A stretch of DNA of 64,000 bases from Colimorpha_A sp900556615 (GTDB lineage Bacteria; Bacillota; Clostridia; Oscillospirales; CAG-272): contig CAVBUH010000067.1 of the NCBI GenBank assembly GCA_963598415.1, forward strand, positions 55,430-119,429, given 5' to 3'. The position numbers and the translations under genes are program-made. The notes under the pieces are model-generated. The model saw nothing but the letters and a program-made list of their open reading frames with translations, was not told the origin of the DNA and did no database searches. This document shows positions 25,070 through 34,518 of this stretch, one piece after another. Position 1 is the first letter of the stretch. Each line of letters opens with the position of its first letter.

Positions 25070-25873
25070 ATGAAATTCAAAGTATTGACAGCTGTTTTAC
25101 TGACTGTCGGTGCAGTATCTCTTCCGGGTAATGCTAAAGAAGCAATTGATTCTGTCAATCATACCGAGACCGCAGGATATAATTGGTACTGCAAGAATAA
25201 TGACAGCGGAAAACCGCCGGAGCTTCCTTCCGAATTTTCCTTTATAACGGAAAACGGAGGTTATTATATTGATAAAAAAGCGAGCGATGAGAATCGCGTA
25301 ATATATCTCACCTTTGACGCTGGATATGAAAACGGAAATATCGCAAAGATCCTGGATGTGTTGAAAAAACACAATGCAACAGGCGCGTTCTTTGTTCTCG
25401 GCAATCTTATCAAACGCGATACCGCGCTGGTAAAAAGAATGCTTGATGAAGGACACCTGGTGTGCAATCACACGAATCTGCATCATGATATGACTAAGGT
25501 AACAGATCCCGTAAAGTTCAAAGCTGAGCTTGACTCGCTTAATTCTATTATGAAAGAATACTGCGGATGTGAGCTTGCGCCATTCTACCGTCCTCCGGAA
25601 GGCAGATTCAGTGAAAGAAATCTTAAATGTGCCGCAGAATGCGGATATAAAACGATATTCTGGAGCTTTGCCTATGCCGATTGGGATAACAACAAACAGA
25701 TGAGTCATGATAAGGCGCTGAACAAGGTTCTTTCGCATACGCATAATGGGGAAGTCATACTTCTTCATCCGACTTCAAGCACCAACGCCGCTATTCTTGA
25801 CGAACTGCTTACTGAATGGGAAAAGGCAGGCTACCGTTTCGGGACGCTTTATGAGCTTGTTGAAAACACTTAA
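25070..25873 (+). CDS. PdaA-type polysaccharide deacetylase
   Basis: The 267-aa protein has a signal peptide (1 to about 23) followed by a NodB-homology domain. The PdaA-specific first motif is 'TFDAGYENG' (81-89). The zinc ligands follow in 'CNHTNLHH' (H134, H138), and the third motif is 'FYRPPEGRFS'. PdaA enzymes remove acetyl groups from N-acetylmuramic acid on the way to spore-cortex muramic-delta-lactam. The usual 'GNHT' reads 'CNHT' here, a Gly-to-Cys change beside a metal ligand. It overlaps the next deacetylase gene by 23 bp. Confidence 0.85.
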   Translation: MKFKVLTAVLLTVGAVSLPGNAKEAIDSVNHTETAGYNWYCKNNDSGKPPELPSEFSFITENGGYYIDKKASDENRVIYLTFDAGYENGNIAKILDVLKKHNATGAFFVLGNLIKRDTALVKRMLDEGHLVCNHTNLHHDMTKVTDPVKFKAELDSLNSIMKEYCGCELAPFYRPPEGRFSERNLKCAAECGYKTIFWSFAYADWDNNKQMSHDKALNKVLSHTHNGEVILLHPTSSTNAAILDELLTEWEKAGYRFGTLYELVENT

Positions 25874-26540
25874 AGCAACGCTTAGTGTAGTTGTAATTAC
25901 CGCAGCGTTGATGGGTGAGGTGAATGCAGAGGTCAAAAAGCCTTACCGAAAGCATGAAAATTCTGAGATGAAGATAGCCCTGACCTTTGACGACGGACCG
26001 CACAAATGCTATACTCCAGAAATTCTTGATATTCTCGATGAATATGGAGTAAAAGCAACATTTTTTGTAATAGGAAGCAATTGCGAGGATAATCTTGCAA
26101 TTGTACAGCGTGAAATCGATTCGGGGCATGAAATAGGAAATCACACCTATTCTCATCCGCATCTGACAAAGATAAAAGCTGAGAGGCTTTTCAGTGAGCT
26201 GATAAAAACAGAAAATATTCTGTTTGAACTCGGGGAGTACAGACCAAAGCTATTCCGTCCTCCCGAAGGGATATACTCGCTAACCGTGTCGAAAACGCTT
26301 GAAAGACTTGACTATATCCCCATACTCTGGACCGTGGATACGACGGACTGGAAACTTCCTTCCGCGGAAAAAATCGCGGACACGGTATTAAAAAATATTT
26401 CATCGGGAGAAATTATACTTTGCCACGATTTTGTGTCAGGGAAAAGCAATACGCCCGATGCACTTCGTATATTTATTCCGAAGCTTTTAGAGCAGGGATA
26501 TGTATTTGTTACGGTTTCCGAGTTAATCATGTCCGATTAA
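25851..26540 (+). CDS. polysaccharide (peptidoglycan) deacetylase
   Basis: The 229-aa NodB-domain protein has a hydrophobic N-terminal signal or anchor (about 7-25) and a full motif set: 'TFDDGP' (45-50), 'GNHTYSHP' (H98, H102), 'RPPEG' and 'LCHDF'. It likely deacetylates GlcNAc or a related residue in the wall, outside the membrane. The ATG at 25851 lies inside the upstream deacetylase's 3' end, giving translational coupling. Extension to 25746 would add 35 residues in front of the signal sequence. The 3' end overlaps the convergent MBL gene by 4 bp. Confidence 0.85.
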   Translation: MSLLKTLKATLSVVVITAALMGEVNAEVKKPYRKHENSEMKIALTFDDGPHKCYTPEILDILDEYGVKATFFVIGSNCEDNLAIVQREIDSGHEIGNHTYSHPHLTKIKAERLFSELIKTENILFELGEYRPKLFRPPEGIYSLTVSKTLERLDYIPILWTVDTTDWKLPSAEKIADTVLKNISSGEIILCHDFVSGKSNTPDALRIFIPKLLEQGYVFVTVSELIMSD

Positions 26541-27469
26541 GAAGGAGACAGCACGGAGACGGCTTCTCCGTCGCTTACGATAACAATACTGCCCGACTGG
26601 TCGGTTCTGAAAAAAGCGATATTATTTTTCTTGAGCAGGTTTAGGATTTCGCTGTGCGGATGACCGTAGTCATTATCCTTTCCGCAGGAAATAATCGCAT
26701 ATGTCGGAGATACGGCTGAAAGCCAGTCTCCTGATGTTGAAGTAGAAGAACCGTGATGTCCGAGCTTTAAAACATCGGCTTTGAAATAGGAAGCAGGGAA
26801 ACGGTTCAGCATATCCGCCTCTGACTGCGACTCAGCATCTCCTGTAAAAAGGAACGATGTCTGACCGTAGTCGAGGCGGATAACCGCGCTTTGATTATTC
26901 AAATTATCAGTATAATCTTTTACGGGACCGAGAATTTTAAATTCCGCGGTTCCGAGAGAATATTTCTCGCCGTTCGGCTCTGCTGTAATAAAGCCGCAGC
27001 CCTCCGCGTCTATTTTTTCAAGTACTTTTTTATAAGTAGATGTGGTCGAGATTGCATCGGGCATGATAACGTTTTTTACCTCAAAGGCATCCAATATTGC
27101 CGATGCACCGCCTATATGGTCGGAGTGAGGATGAGTGAGAACAAAATATTTGATTTCTGTAATCTTGTAGCGGCGCAGATATTCCGTAAGGTATGTTTTG
27201 CTTTCGGAGGTTCCTGCGTCAATCAGCATAGCTTCGCCGTCAGGAGCAATAATCAGTTCTGAGTCTCCCTGACCGACATCTATGTAGTGGACGGAAAGCT
27301 CTCCGTCCGTTGGTGTTATATTTACCGAATTATCGTAGAAGGTAAAGTATTTTGCAAATTCATCGGATATGCCAGGCAATATCCACACCAGCAGTGAGAT
27401 GACTGCGGCTGTTATAAAGAAAGCGATTCTTTTGTCAGACAGATGATTTTTCTTTTTTCTTCGGGACAT
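26537..27469 (-). CDS. ComEC/Rec2-like metallo-beta-lactamase-fold hydrolase, membrane-anchored
   Basis: The 310-aa protein has an N-terminal transmembrane anchor (about 14-34), then the MBL domain: 'HYIDVGQGDSELI' (61-73) and the metal motif 'THPHSDHIGG' (112-121). Later ligand regions are 'LFTGDAE' and 'LKLGHHGSSTS', with 'YGHPHSE' near the end. This is the soluble C-terminal domain of the competence protein ComEC, found here as a stand-alone secreted or anchored nuclease/hydrolase. The start follows a good GGAGG and lies inside the upstream CmpB-like gene (35 bp overlap). Confidence 0.85.
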   Translation of the reverse strand: MSRRKKKNHLSDKRIAFFITAAVISLLVWILPGISDEFAKYFTFYDNSVNITPTDGELSVHYIDVGQGDSELIIAPDGEAMLIDAGTSESKTYLTEYLRRYKITEIKYFVLTHPHSDHIGGASAILDAFEVKNVIMPDAISTTSTYKKVLEKIDAEGCGFITAEPNGEKYSLGTAEFKILGPVKDYTDNLNNQSAVIRLDYGQTSFLFTGDAESQSEADMLNRFPASYFKADVLKLGHHGSSTSTSGDWLSAVSPTYAIISCGKDNDYGHPHSEILNLLKKNNIAFFRTDQSGSIVIVSDGEAVSVLSPS

Positions 27470-27881
27470 GATTACCTCCAGTAAAGGCTTCCGATCGGTC
27501 GGAAACCAAGCAGCTTAAACAGATTGCAGGCACAGATATGAGAAACCAAAAAAATGTAAAAAGAGGGCATATCTGTCCCTGAATATTCAGGAACCTTTCG
27601 GAATAATCCCATACGTTCCAATGCAGAAGTTTGTTGACAATACAGCCGACGGAGTACTCCGCAGCAGTAATGGTGGCACACCCGGCAAGACAGCGTAAGT
27701 ATAGCCTTCGATTTCTGAGCTTTTTGTTTTCAAAATGAATGAGTGCGGCACATATGCCTCCGGTTATGACCATAGTCCAGTGTGTAAAGCCGCGAAAAGC
27801 AACCTCTGTTCCGGCATATATTACCGAACCCGCCGAATACATAAAGACATATTCATGAAAAGCCCTTAATTTGTTGTGCAT
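27435..27881 (-). CDS. CmpB-like multi-pass membrane protein (putative ABC transporter type IV family)
   Basis: The 148-aa protein has about four transmembrane helices and the signature 'NVWDYSERFLNIQGQICPLF' (abridged), which matches the PF06541 'ABC_trans_CmpB' pattern of WDYS and LN-x-x-G-x-I-C. Despite the family name, transport has not been shown for it. The RBS is AAGGGGTGA. It is coupled to the MBL hydrolase downstream and lies just after YfhO on the same strand. Membrane location is clear, function is unknown. Confidence 0.7.
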   Translation of the reverse strand: MHNKLRAFHEYVFMYSAGSVIYAGTEVAFRGFTHWTMVITGGICAALIHFENKKLRNRRLYLRCLAGCATITAAEYSVGCIVNKLLHWNVWDYSERFLNIQGQICPLFTFFWFLISVPAICLSCLVSDRSEAFTGGNHVPKKKEKSSV

Positions 27882-27931
27882 TTGAATTCACCCCTTGGAT
27901 AGGATAAACCCAAATGCACAAATTTATTCTG

Positions 27932-30607
27932 TCAGAAAATGTTGTTTTCAGCCGCCCAGCGTTTGAGTTCACGTCGTTTCCGAAGCTCGTCAAGAACAAT
28001 GGCTCCGGCAAAGGCTCCCAACCCGATCAGGGATATTTTTGAACCGGTTGTATAGCATTTCGGAAGATAAGTGAAGGTCACTTCATGCTCTCCCGGAGTG
28101 ATATCTACGGCAAGCAGGCAGTCGTTGGTCATGATAAGCTCTTTTTCCTCTCCGTCAACCGTTACAATCCATCCCTCGTCGTATACGATTGAAGTATAAA
28201 GAAGCGTTTGCCCCTCCGGAACATTTACAGTTCCTTCTATATAGGTATCCTCAAAATGACTGATTTCCATGTTTCCTTCGGCTATTTTTGCATACGTTTC
28301 TTCAAAGAGGGCAACGTCGAGATAAAAGAAATAGTCCTGTCCCGTCATAATATAAACCGGGTCTTCTTTTAACTCAAGGGTAACGGTTATTTCGGTATCC
28401 TCCTCATACATGCCAAGATATACAATGCGGTCGGTTTCGTTTCCGAAATAGGTCCCTTTTGAAATTCCATCCACTTTGAGAGTACATTCTCTGGGATAAT
28501 CGGTCGGAATATTCATATAAACGGGAACGCCTCCCTTGACGCTGACCGTATATTCGATAGAAGCGGAGGTGCCTTCGTTTTTCTTGCTGTATTTTCTGTG
28601 CTTAGAGGTGAATCCGGTGTCAATATTATTGAAATCGGTGGAAAGCAGATCAAGCTGTTTAAAAATTTCAATATCGCTGTCGCTTCCTATGATGGAGGCT
28701 GTCAGCGCATTCATAAGCTCAAACGGAGATTCGTAATCGGTTATTTCAAGCTCTGCGGCGTCGCTGCTTGCGGCATAAGCGAGCGAGAGTGCATACGGGT
28801 TGTAGTAAATGTAATAGTCATGCGCTTCATCATAGAATATTTCTTTCCATACGTCATTCTCTGTCTCTCCGTCGGAAATGACATATTTGATGCCGATAAG
28901 TGCGTCGGAAACAGGAGTGCCGCCGAGATATTTTGTCCAGTGTGACTTGGAAGCATAACCGTACCGATGAAGCATGTTGATAACGGGCTTATTTAGCGTA
29001 GATGTTGAGTTTGAGATCCCGTAAAAATCAAGCGTCATCGGATCATTTGTTTTGCGGTGGAAATTCTTTTCCATGCGGTAGAAGGGGGAGTCGTCATACT
29101 CTTTAACCCAATCGACAAGAGGTCTTACCTTCTGCATGTAGTTATTATATGAATTTCTTGAGCTTATGACAACATCGTTGTCAAGTCCGATTGTATTTAA
29201 AAGGCCGGAGGTAAAAAGCTCAATGCAGACGAGAATCGCGATAACCGCCGTAGCTTGCCCGTGAAGCTTTCCGGCATATTCAAACCAGAGTGCTACGCCG
29301 AATATAGCGAGACAGAGCAGACTCAGCCAAATACACTTGAAATCTCCCACCCATTCGTATTCCTGTTTCTGGATAAACATCAGGAGAACGGCAAATACGC
29401 CGCAGACGAATACAACATGCTTATAGTTTACATATTTCAGATAACCGAACGTCTTATACGCCATGACGAGCATAAGGAATATAAACATAAAGCTGTAACG
29501 GTAGTTAAGCCAGTTTGGCTTTTGAAAGCCGTGCCAAATAATATCGATGGCGTTAACGTTGAAGCAAACAAGGAGGAAACAGAGAATAACTCCACTCATC
29601 ATTCGCTCCTGCCATCTTATGCGCGAGGTTATGAAATAGATGGGAACCAGAATAATGGCGATAACACCGCAGTAGACAAACGGAAGTCCTTCTGGACGGA
29701 CGGTGTCATATGAACCGGGGAACAGCTTGACAAAAAAGTCAAGAAAATCAAACCGCTGCGTAAAGGTATAGGTGGTATTACTGAAGGTGCTTTTCCCGAA
29801 TTGCAGTGAGGTATATGCAGGATAAATGATAATCATTGCGATAGCGATGGCAATGGCGGAATAGGAGATGATTCTGACAAGGGATTTCCAAAAGTGGTTC
29901 TCTTCGAGCCAGAAATTGTTTTCGCTGTGATTGTCATGAGCGAGGTAATAGTAAAAGAAGTAAATTGCCACGAAAATACAGGTCATGTAACCTATATAGA
30001 AGCTGGTGAGAAGTGCGAGAGAAAGGCTGACAACAAAAAGCTTAAACTGTTTTTTTGTTATCAGACGCTCGATTCCCAAAGCAACAAGCGGAAGCAGAAT
30101 CAGATTGTCGATCCACATCGTGTTGTTAGCCATCACGACGGCATAAGAGGAAAGCGCATAACAGGTTGAGAAAATAATAACATTCAGCTTTTTGGTAGGA
30201 CGTGTTTCATTGAGATAGTACGCCATTGTCGCACCCATGGAGCCTGTTTTCAGAAGAATAATAAGAAGAAGTCCTTCCGTTATATGATTTTCGGAGAACA
30301 GGGTTATAAGAAACGTAAAGGGGCTTGCAAGGTAATAGGCATAAATTCCCATGAACTCTCCGCCCATCGATCTTGACCATGTGTAAAGAAAGCTTCCTCC
30401 TTCAAGAACTTTTTTTCGAAGCTCTTCGAAGAAATAGACATATTGTCCGTTGAGGTCCAGCACCAATACAGAGCTTGATCCGAAGGGATATACCTCCATC
30501 GCAATATAAATCATCCACATGATCAGCGCCGGAAGCGCGAATGCTGTCAAAAGAAATCTGTATTTTATCCAGAAATCATAGAGCTTTGTTCGTAAATCTG
30601 TTTTCAT
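27932..30607 (-). CDS. YfhO-family membrane protein
   Basis: The 891-aa protein has a polytopic N-terminal half (about a dozen helices, residues 15-495) and a large extracytoplasmic C-terminal region (about 500-860) ending with one more helix (about 857-875). The opening 'SSSVLVLDLNGQYVYFFEELR' (shortened) and 'WSRSMGGEFMGIYAYYLASPF' are typical of YfhO proteins, GT-C-like membrane enzymes linked in Bacillus and Listeria to lipoteichoic acid glycosylation. The acceptor here is unknown. The RBS is GAGGATC. It is divergent from ruvC. Confidence 0.85.
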   Translation of the reverse strand: MKTDLRTKLYDFWIKYRFLLTAFALPALIMWMIYIAMEVYPFGSSSVLVLDLNGQYVYFFEELRKKVLEGGSFLYTWSRSMGGEFMGIYAYYLASPFTFLITLFSENHITEGLLLIILLKTGSMGATMAYYLNETRPTKKLNVIIFSTCYALSSYAVVMANNTMWIDNLILLPLVALGIERLITKKQFKLFVVSLSLALLTSFYIGYMTCIFVAIYFFYYYLAHDNHSENNFWLEENHFWKSLVRIISYSAIAIAIAMIIIYPAYTSLQFGKSTFSNTTYTFTQRFDFLDFFVKLFPGSYDTVRPEGLPFVYCGVIAIILVPIYFITSRIRWQERMMSGVILCFLLVCFNVNAIDIIWHGFQKPNWLNYRYSFMFIFLMLVMAYKTFGYLKYVNYKHVVFVCGVFAVLLMFIQKQEYEWVGDFKCIWLSLLCLAIFGVALWFEYAGKLHGQATAVIAILVCIELFTSGLLNTIGLDNDVVISSRNSYNNYMQKVRPLVDWVKEYDDSPFYRMEKNFHRKTNDPMTLDFYGISNSTSTLNKPVINMLHRYGYASKSHWTKYLGGTPVSDALIGIKYVISDGETENDVWKEIFYDEAHDYYIYYNPYALSLAYAASSDAAELEITDYESPFELMNALTASIIGSDSDIEIFKQLDLLSTDFNNIDTGFTSKHRKYSKKNEGTSASIEYTVSVKGGVPVYMNIPTDYPRECTLKVDGISKGTYFGNETDRIVYLGMYEEDTEITVTLELKEDPVYIMTGQDYFFYLDVALFEETYAKIAEGNMEISHFEDTYIEGTVNVPEGQTLLYTSIVYDEGWIVTVDGEEKELIMTNDCLLAVDITPGEHEVTFTYLPKCYTTGSKISLIGLGAFAGAIVLDELRKRRELKRWAAENNIF

Positions 30608-30821
30608 TTTGCCGTTTGATCCTCACTGAAAATATTTTTTATACTTTGAAAATTTTTCATATGCCGATTTTGATTCAACACATTATAACACATTAAAAGA
30701 GAAGTGTAAACATTTTTTGCAAAAAAACGCTTCATCTGTTTGTTTTGACTCTGAAAATACTGTAAAGTTCCCCTCCTGCGGTAAATAAATTTTTAAGATA
30801 AAAAATGTTTACAAATATATT

Positions 30822-30850
30822 TTGACTATTTTTAACGTTTATGATATAAT
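30822..30850 (+). promoter_or_regulatory. promoter of the ruvC gene run
   Basis: TTGACT (30822-30827) and TATAAT (30845-30850) are separated by 17 bp, 65 bp upstream of the ruvC start. It probably initiates the long plus-strand transcript. Confidence 0.75.
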
Positions 30851-30914
30851 AAAACGATGTATAATGAGTGAAGTGCGTCCGTGCGTTCTGTACCGAGGAG
30901 GATATAACGGTTTA

Positions 30915-31415
30915 ATGATCATTATGGGGATTGATCCCGGTCTTGCAATAGTTGGTTACGGGATAGTAGAATACAAGGCGCCGCGCTTCAGAACGCTTGC
31001 TTACGGTGCTGTCACAACGCCTGCTCATACCGAGATTCCGGACAGGCTTGAGATCATTTTCAGCGAGATTTCCGATCTGATTGAATTGTATCATCCGGAT
31101 GACATTGCGATAGAGGAACTCTTTTTCAATACCAATATTACGACAGGCATTTCGGTGGCAGAAGCGAGAGGTGTTATTCTTCTTGCCGCAAAGCGTAAAA
31201 AAGTAGGAATCTACGAATATACTCCGCTTCAGGTCAAGCAGGCTGTGGTGGGATACGGCAGGGCTGAAAAAAAACAGGTTCAGCTTATGACGAAGACGAT
31301 TTTGAATCTTCAGAAAATGCCGAAGCTTGACGATACATCTGACGCTCTTGCGATAGCGGTGTGCCATGCTCATACCGGCTGCTCAAGGCTGAGAGACTTT
31401 TATAATATTAAATAA
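30915..31415 (+). CDS. ruvC: crossover junction endodeoxyribonuclease RuvC
   Basis: The 166-aa Holliday-junction resolvase has the opening 'GIDPGLAIVGYG' (first catalytic Asp, D7), 'AIEELFFNTNI' (catalytic Glu), 'YTPLQVKQAVVGYGRAEKKQ' and the C-terminal 'DDTSDALAIAVCHAH' (last two acidic ligands). The length is typical. The ATG at 30915 has GAGGAGG 12 bp upstream and corresponds to the family N-terminus; a longer frame to 30822 would overlap the promoter. It heads the ruvC-ruvA-ruvB run. Confidence 0.96.
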   Translation: MIIMGIDPGLAIVGYGIVEYKAPRFRTLAYGAVTTPAHTEIPDRLEIIFSEISDLIELYHPDDIAIEELFFNTNITTGISVAEARGVILLAAKRKKVGIYEYTPLQVKQAVVGYGRAEKKQVQLMTKTILNLQKMPKLDDTSDALAIAVCHAHTGCSRLRDFYNIK

Positions 31416-31424
31416 GAGGTATCT

Positions 31425-32030
31425 ATGTATTATTATATAAACGGTGAGCTTGTGCTTGCCGAGCCGAATACCGCGGTGGTGGACGCCGGCGGCGTTGGCT
31501 ATAAAATGACGATAAGCGGAAACACGCTCGGAAAGCTTGCCGGAAAGAACGGAAGTAAGGTAAGGCTTTATACTCACCTTGCGGTCAGAGAGGACGCGAT
31601 GGAACTGTACGGATTTGCTTCACTTGAGGAGCTGTCGGCATTTCGCCTTCTGATTTCGGTTTCGGGAGTAGGAGCGAAATCCGCAGTATCGATCCTTTCG
31701 CTGATGTCTCCCGAACGTTTTGCGACCGCTGTGATCACAGGAGATTCCAAAGCAATTTCCAAGGCACAGGGGATAGGTGCCAAAACCGCTGCAAGAATTG
31801 TGCTTGAGCTTAAGGATAAAGTCAGGAAGGAGCTTTCCGCCGAAGACGATATACCGTACGATGCAGATACCGAAAAGGGTGGAGAGTCCAACAATATTTC
31901 CGAGGCGGTAAACGCTCTTATGGTGCTTGGCTATACGCGCGCCGAGGCTTTGTATGCCCTCAAGGGCTCAGAGCCATCGGAGGAGATTGAGGCGCTTATC
32001 AAGGGAGCGCTTGCCAGGCTTATGAAATGA
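31425..32030 (+). CDS. ruvA: Holliday junction DNA helicase subunit RuvA
   Basis: The 201-aa junction-binding protein has the N-terminal OB fold ('VVDAGGVGYKMTIS'), two helix-hairpin-helix segments ('LLISVSGVGAKSAVSIL' and 'AQGIGAKTAARIVLEL') and the C-terminal domain III that contacts RuvB ('ALMVLGYTRAEALYAL'). The start is 9 bp after ruvC, with AAGAGGT as RBS. Together with RuvB it drives branch migration during recombination. Confidence 0.97.
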   Translation: MYYYINGELVLAEPNTAVVDAGGVGYKMTISGNTLGKLAGKNGSKVRLYTHLAVREDAMELYGFASLEELSAFRLLISVSGVGAKSAVSILSLMSPERFATAVITGDSKAISKAQGIGAKTAARIVLELKDKVRKELSAEDDIPYDADTEKGGESNNISEAVNALMVLGYTRAEALYALKGSEPSEEIEALIKGALARLMK

Positions 32031-32061
32031 GGCAAATTTTTTCGGAGGCAGGGAAGCGAAA

Positions 32062-33135
32062 ATGACAGACGAAAATGAATTTGAATACGACTTTGAGTCA
32101 CGAATTGTATCCTCGTCCTTCAATGAAGCCGAGGATGCGGAAAATGAACCCGGACTTCGCCCCAAAACGCTCGATGAATATATTGGTCAGAGCAAGGCGA
32201 AGGAAAACCTCAAAGTATATATAGACGCGGCGCGTCAGCGCGGAGAGGTGCTTGACCATGTGCTGCTTTACGGTCCGCCCGGTCTTGGAAAAACCACGTT
32301 GTCAGCGATTATCGCAAACGAGATGGGAGTGAATATCAGAGTTACATCGGGTCCCGCTATTGAAAAGAGCGGAGATCTTGTCGCTTTGCTCACCAATCTC
32401 GGAGAAAATGATATCCTGTTTATTGACGAGATACATCGGCTTCCCAAGACGGTAGAAGAAATTCTTTATCCCGCGATGGAAGATTATGTGGTGGATTTGA
32501 TAATAGGCAAGGGACCGGCAGCGAGAAGCATTCCGCTTAGCCTGTCAAAGTTTACCCTTATCGGAGCGACAACAAGAGCAGGTCAGATTTCAACGCCGCT
32601 GCGCGACCGTTTCGGAGTCGTTTTGAAGCTTGAGCTATACAGCGTCGATGATCTTGCTACTATAGTGAAGAGAAGCGCCGGAATACTTAAAATATCGATT
32701 GATGAATACGGTGCAAGGGAAATTGCCGCCCGTTCAAGAGGAACTCCGCGTATTGCCAACAGGCTTCTGAAGCGTGTACGCGATTTTGCACAGGTCAGGG
32801 GTAACGGTGCAATCGATAGAAACATCGCCGATTATGCGCTCAATCGCCTTGAGATCGATCGGCTCGGACTTGACAATGTGGACAGAAGAATGCTTGAGGT
32901 GATAATCAAGTTTTATAACGGAGGTCCTGTCGGGCTTGAGACTCTTGCGGCGACGGTCGGAGAAGAGGCAATTACGCTTGAAGATGTTTACGAGCCTTAT
33001 CTGATGCAGATAGGCTTTCTCAGCCGGACTCCGAGAGGGCGATGTGTAACGAAATTAGCATATGATCATCTCAGAATACCGTACCGTGAAAATGCGGTTA
33101 CCGGCGTTCAGCTTGATGTATTTGCGGACAATTAA
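32062..33135 (+). CDS. ruvB: Holliday junction branch-migration ATPase RuvB
   Basis: The 357-aa AAA+ motor has Walker A 'GPPGLGKT' (71-78), Walker B 'LFIDEIH' (119-125), 'GATTRAG' (sensor 1) and the sensor 2 arginine region 'GTPRIANRLLKRVRDFA'. The C-terminal winged helix ends in 'GFLSRTPRGR'. The N-terminus has an acidic 30-residue extension, common in Firmicutes. It follows ruvA by 31 bp. Confidence 0.97.
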   Translation: MTDENEFEYDFESRIVSSSFNEAEDAENEPGLRPKTLDEYIGQSKAKENLKVYIDAARQRGEVLDHVLLYGPPGLGKTTLSAIIANEMGVNIRVTSGPAIEKSGDLVALLTNLGENDILFIDEIHRLPKTVEEILYPAMEDYVVDLIIGKGPAARSIPLSLSKFTLIGATTRAGQISTPLRDRFGVVLKLELYSVDDLATIVKRSAGILKISIDEYGAREIAARSRGTPRIANRLLKRVRDFAQVRGNGAIDRNIADYALNRLEIDRLGLDNVDRRMLEVIIKFYNGGPVGLETLAATVGEEAITLEDVYEPYLMQIGFLSRTPRGRCVTKLAYDHLRIPYRENAVTGVQLDVFADN

Positions 33136-33156
33136 TTGAATTTGGAAGGGTTTATC

Positions 33157-34518
33157 ATGGGAAAACTATTCGGAACCGATGGAATAAGAGGAATCGCAGG
33201 AGAGGAGCTTACTGCGGAGCTTGCCTTCAGGCTTGGACTCGCGGTTTCAAAGGTGCTGACCGGGCAGGAAAATAAAAAAACAAGAGTCATAATCGGTAAG
33301 GATACCCGTCTTTCGGGAGATATGTTCGAAGCCGCTATAACTGCGGGGCTTTGCGCTATGGGGAGCGATGTTTATCTGGTTGGCGTCGTTCCGACGCCGG
33401 CGGTTGCTTTTCTCGTAAGAGAGATCGAGGCAGATGCCGGCATTATGATATCAGCTTCACATAATCCGAGCGAATATAACGGAATCAAGGTCTTCGGTGC
33501 GGAGGGATATAAGCTGTCTGACGCTCTTGAGGAAAAAGTGGAAGAGCTTATTCTCTCTCAGAACGAGCCGAATCTTTGCAGATGCGGCTCAATCGGCAGA
33601 GTAATCACCGGAAGCAATCTTCTTGAAAAATATGAACGGCATCTTATTTCTGTTCTTGAAAATACAAAGGACGTACCGAAGCGAAGAATTCTTTTTGATT
33701 TATCGAACGGATCGGCAAGCTCGACCGCCAAATACGTCTTTTCTTCGGAGCATACCGGCGGATATGAATGCGATTTTATCGCCTATGATCCGGACGGAAT
33801 TAATATCAACAGAAACTGCGGTTCTACTCAGATGAACGCGCTTTGCAGATATGTTGTTGACGGCGGCTATGATATCGGTATCGCGTTCGACGGAGATGCC
33901 GACCGGTGTCTGATGTGTGATGAGAACGGAAAAATTATTGACGGCGATATGATTATCTCCGCTTTTGCGGTGGATATGAAGAAAAAAGGAAAGCTTGATG
34001 GAAATACTGCCGTCGTCACAAAGCTTACCAATCTCGGATTTCACCAGCTTATGAAAAAAGAAAGGATTCAAGTGACATCGACCGATGTGGGGGACAGATA
34101 TGTGCTTGAAGAGATGCTGAGAAGCGGAGCTGTCATCGGCGGGGAACAGTCGGGACATATTATCCTCCGCAGGTTCGCAACAACCGGAGACGGTCAGATA
34201 ACGGCAGCGGTAGCTTTGAATATGCTTGCCGCATACCCGGAGTTGACGGCGTCGGAAATCTTTGAAAAAATGGAGCGGTTGCCTCAGGTTTCGGTAAACG
34301 TAACGGTTCCTCAAAATAAAAAGAAGGAAGTTATGGAGTCATCCGGGGTGATTGCCAAAAAGCTTCAGATTGAGAATCTTCTCGGAGAGAGAGGGAGAAT
34401 TCTTCTTCGCCCATCGGGAACGGAGGCACTTATCAGAATCATGCTGGAAGGAAACGATACCGCAGAGCTTAATTGTTATGCGGAGGAGCTTAAAGCGATT
34501 ATTGAGGAAATACTGTAA
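33157..34518 (+). CDS. glmM: phosphoglucosamine mutase
   Basis: The 453-aa alpha-D-phosphohexomutase converts glucosamine-6-phosphate to glucosamine-1-phosphate for peptidoglycan precursors. The phosphoserine is S101 in 'ISASHNPSEYNG'. Metal binding is in 'DGDADRCL', substrate binding in 'GGEQSGH' and phosphate binding in 'RPSGTEALIR'. The start at 33157 ('MGKLFGTDGIRG', the family N-terminus) follows GGAAGGG. Its stop overlaps the next start by one base (TAATG). Confidence 0.95.
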   Translation: MGKLFGTDGIRGIAGEELTAELAFRLGLAVSKVLTGQENKKTRVIIGKDTRLSGDMFEAAITAGLCAMGSDVYLVGVVPTPAVAFLVREIEADAGIMISASHNPSEYNGIKVFGAEGYKLSDALEEKVEELILSQNEPNLCRCGSIGRVITGSNLLEKYERHLISVLENTKDVPKRRILFDLSNGSASSTAKYVFSSEHTGGYECDFIAYDPDGININRNCGSTQMNALCRYVVDGGYDIGIAFDGDADRCLMCDENGKIIDGDMIISAFAVDMKKKGKLDGNTAVVTKLTNLGFHQLMKKERIQVTSTDVGDRYVLEEMLRSGAVIGGEQSGHIILRRFATTGDGQITAAVALNMLAAYPELTASEIFEKMERLPQVSVNVTVPQNKKKEVMESSGVIAKKLQIENLLGERGRILLRPSGTEALIRIMLEGNDTAELNCYAEELKAIIEEIL

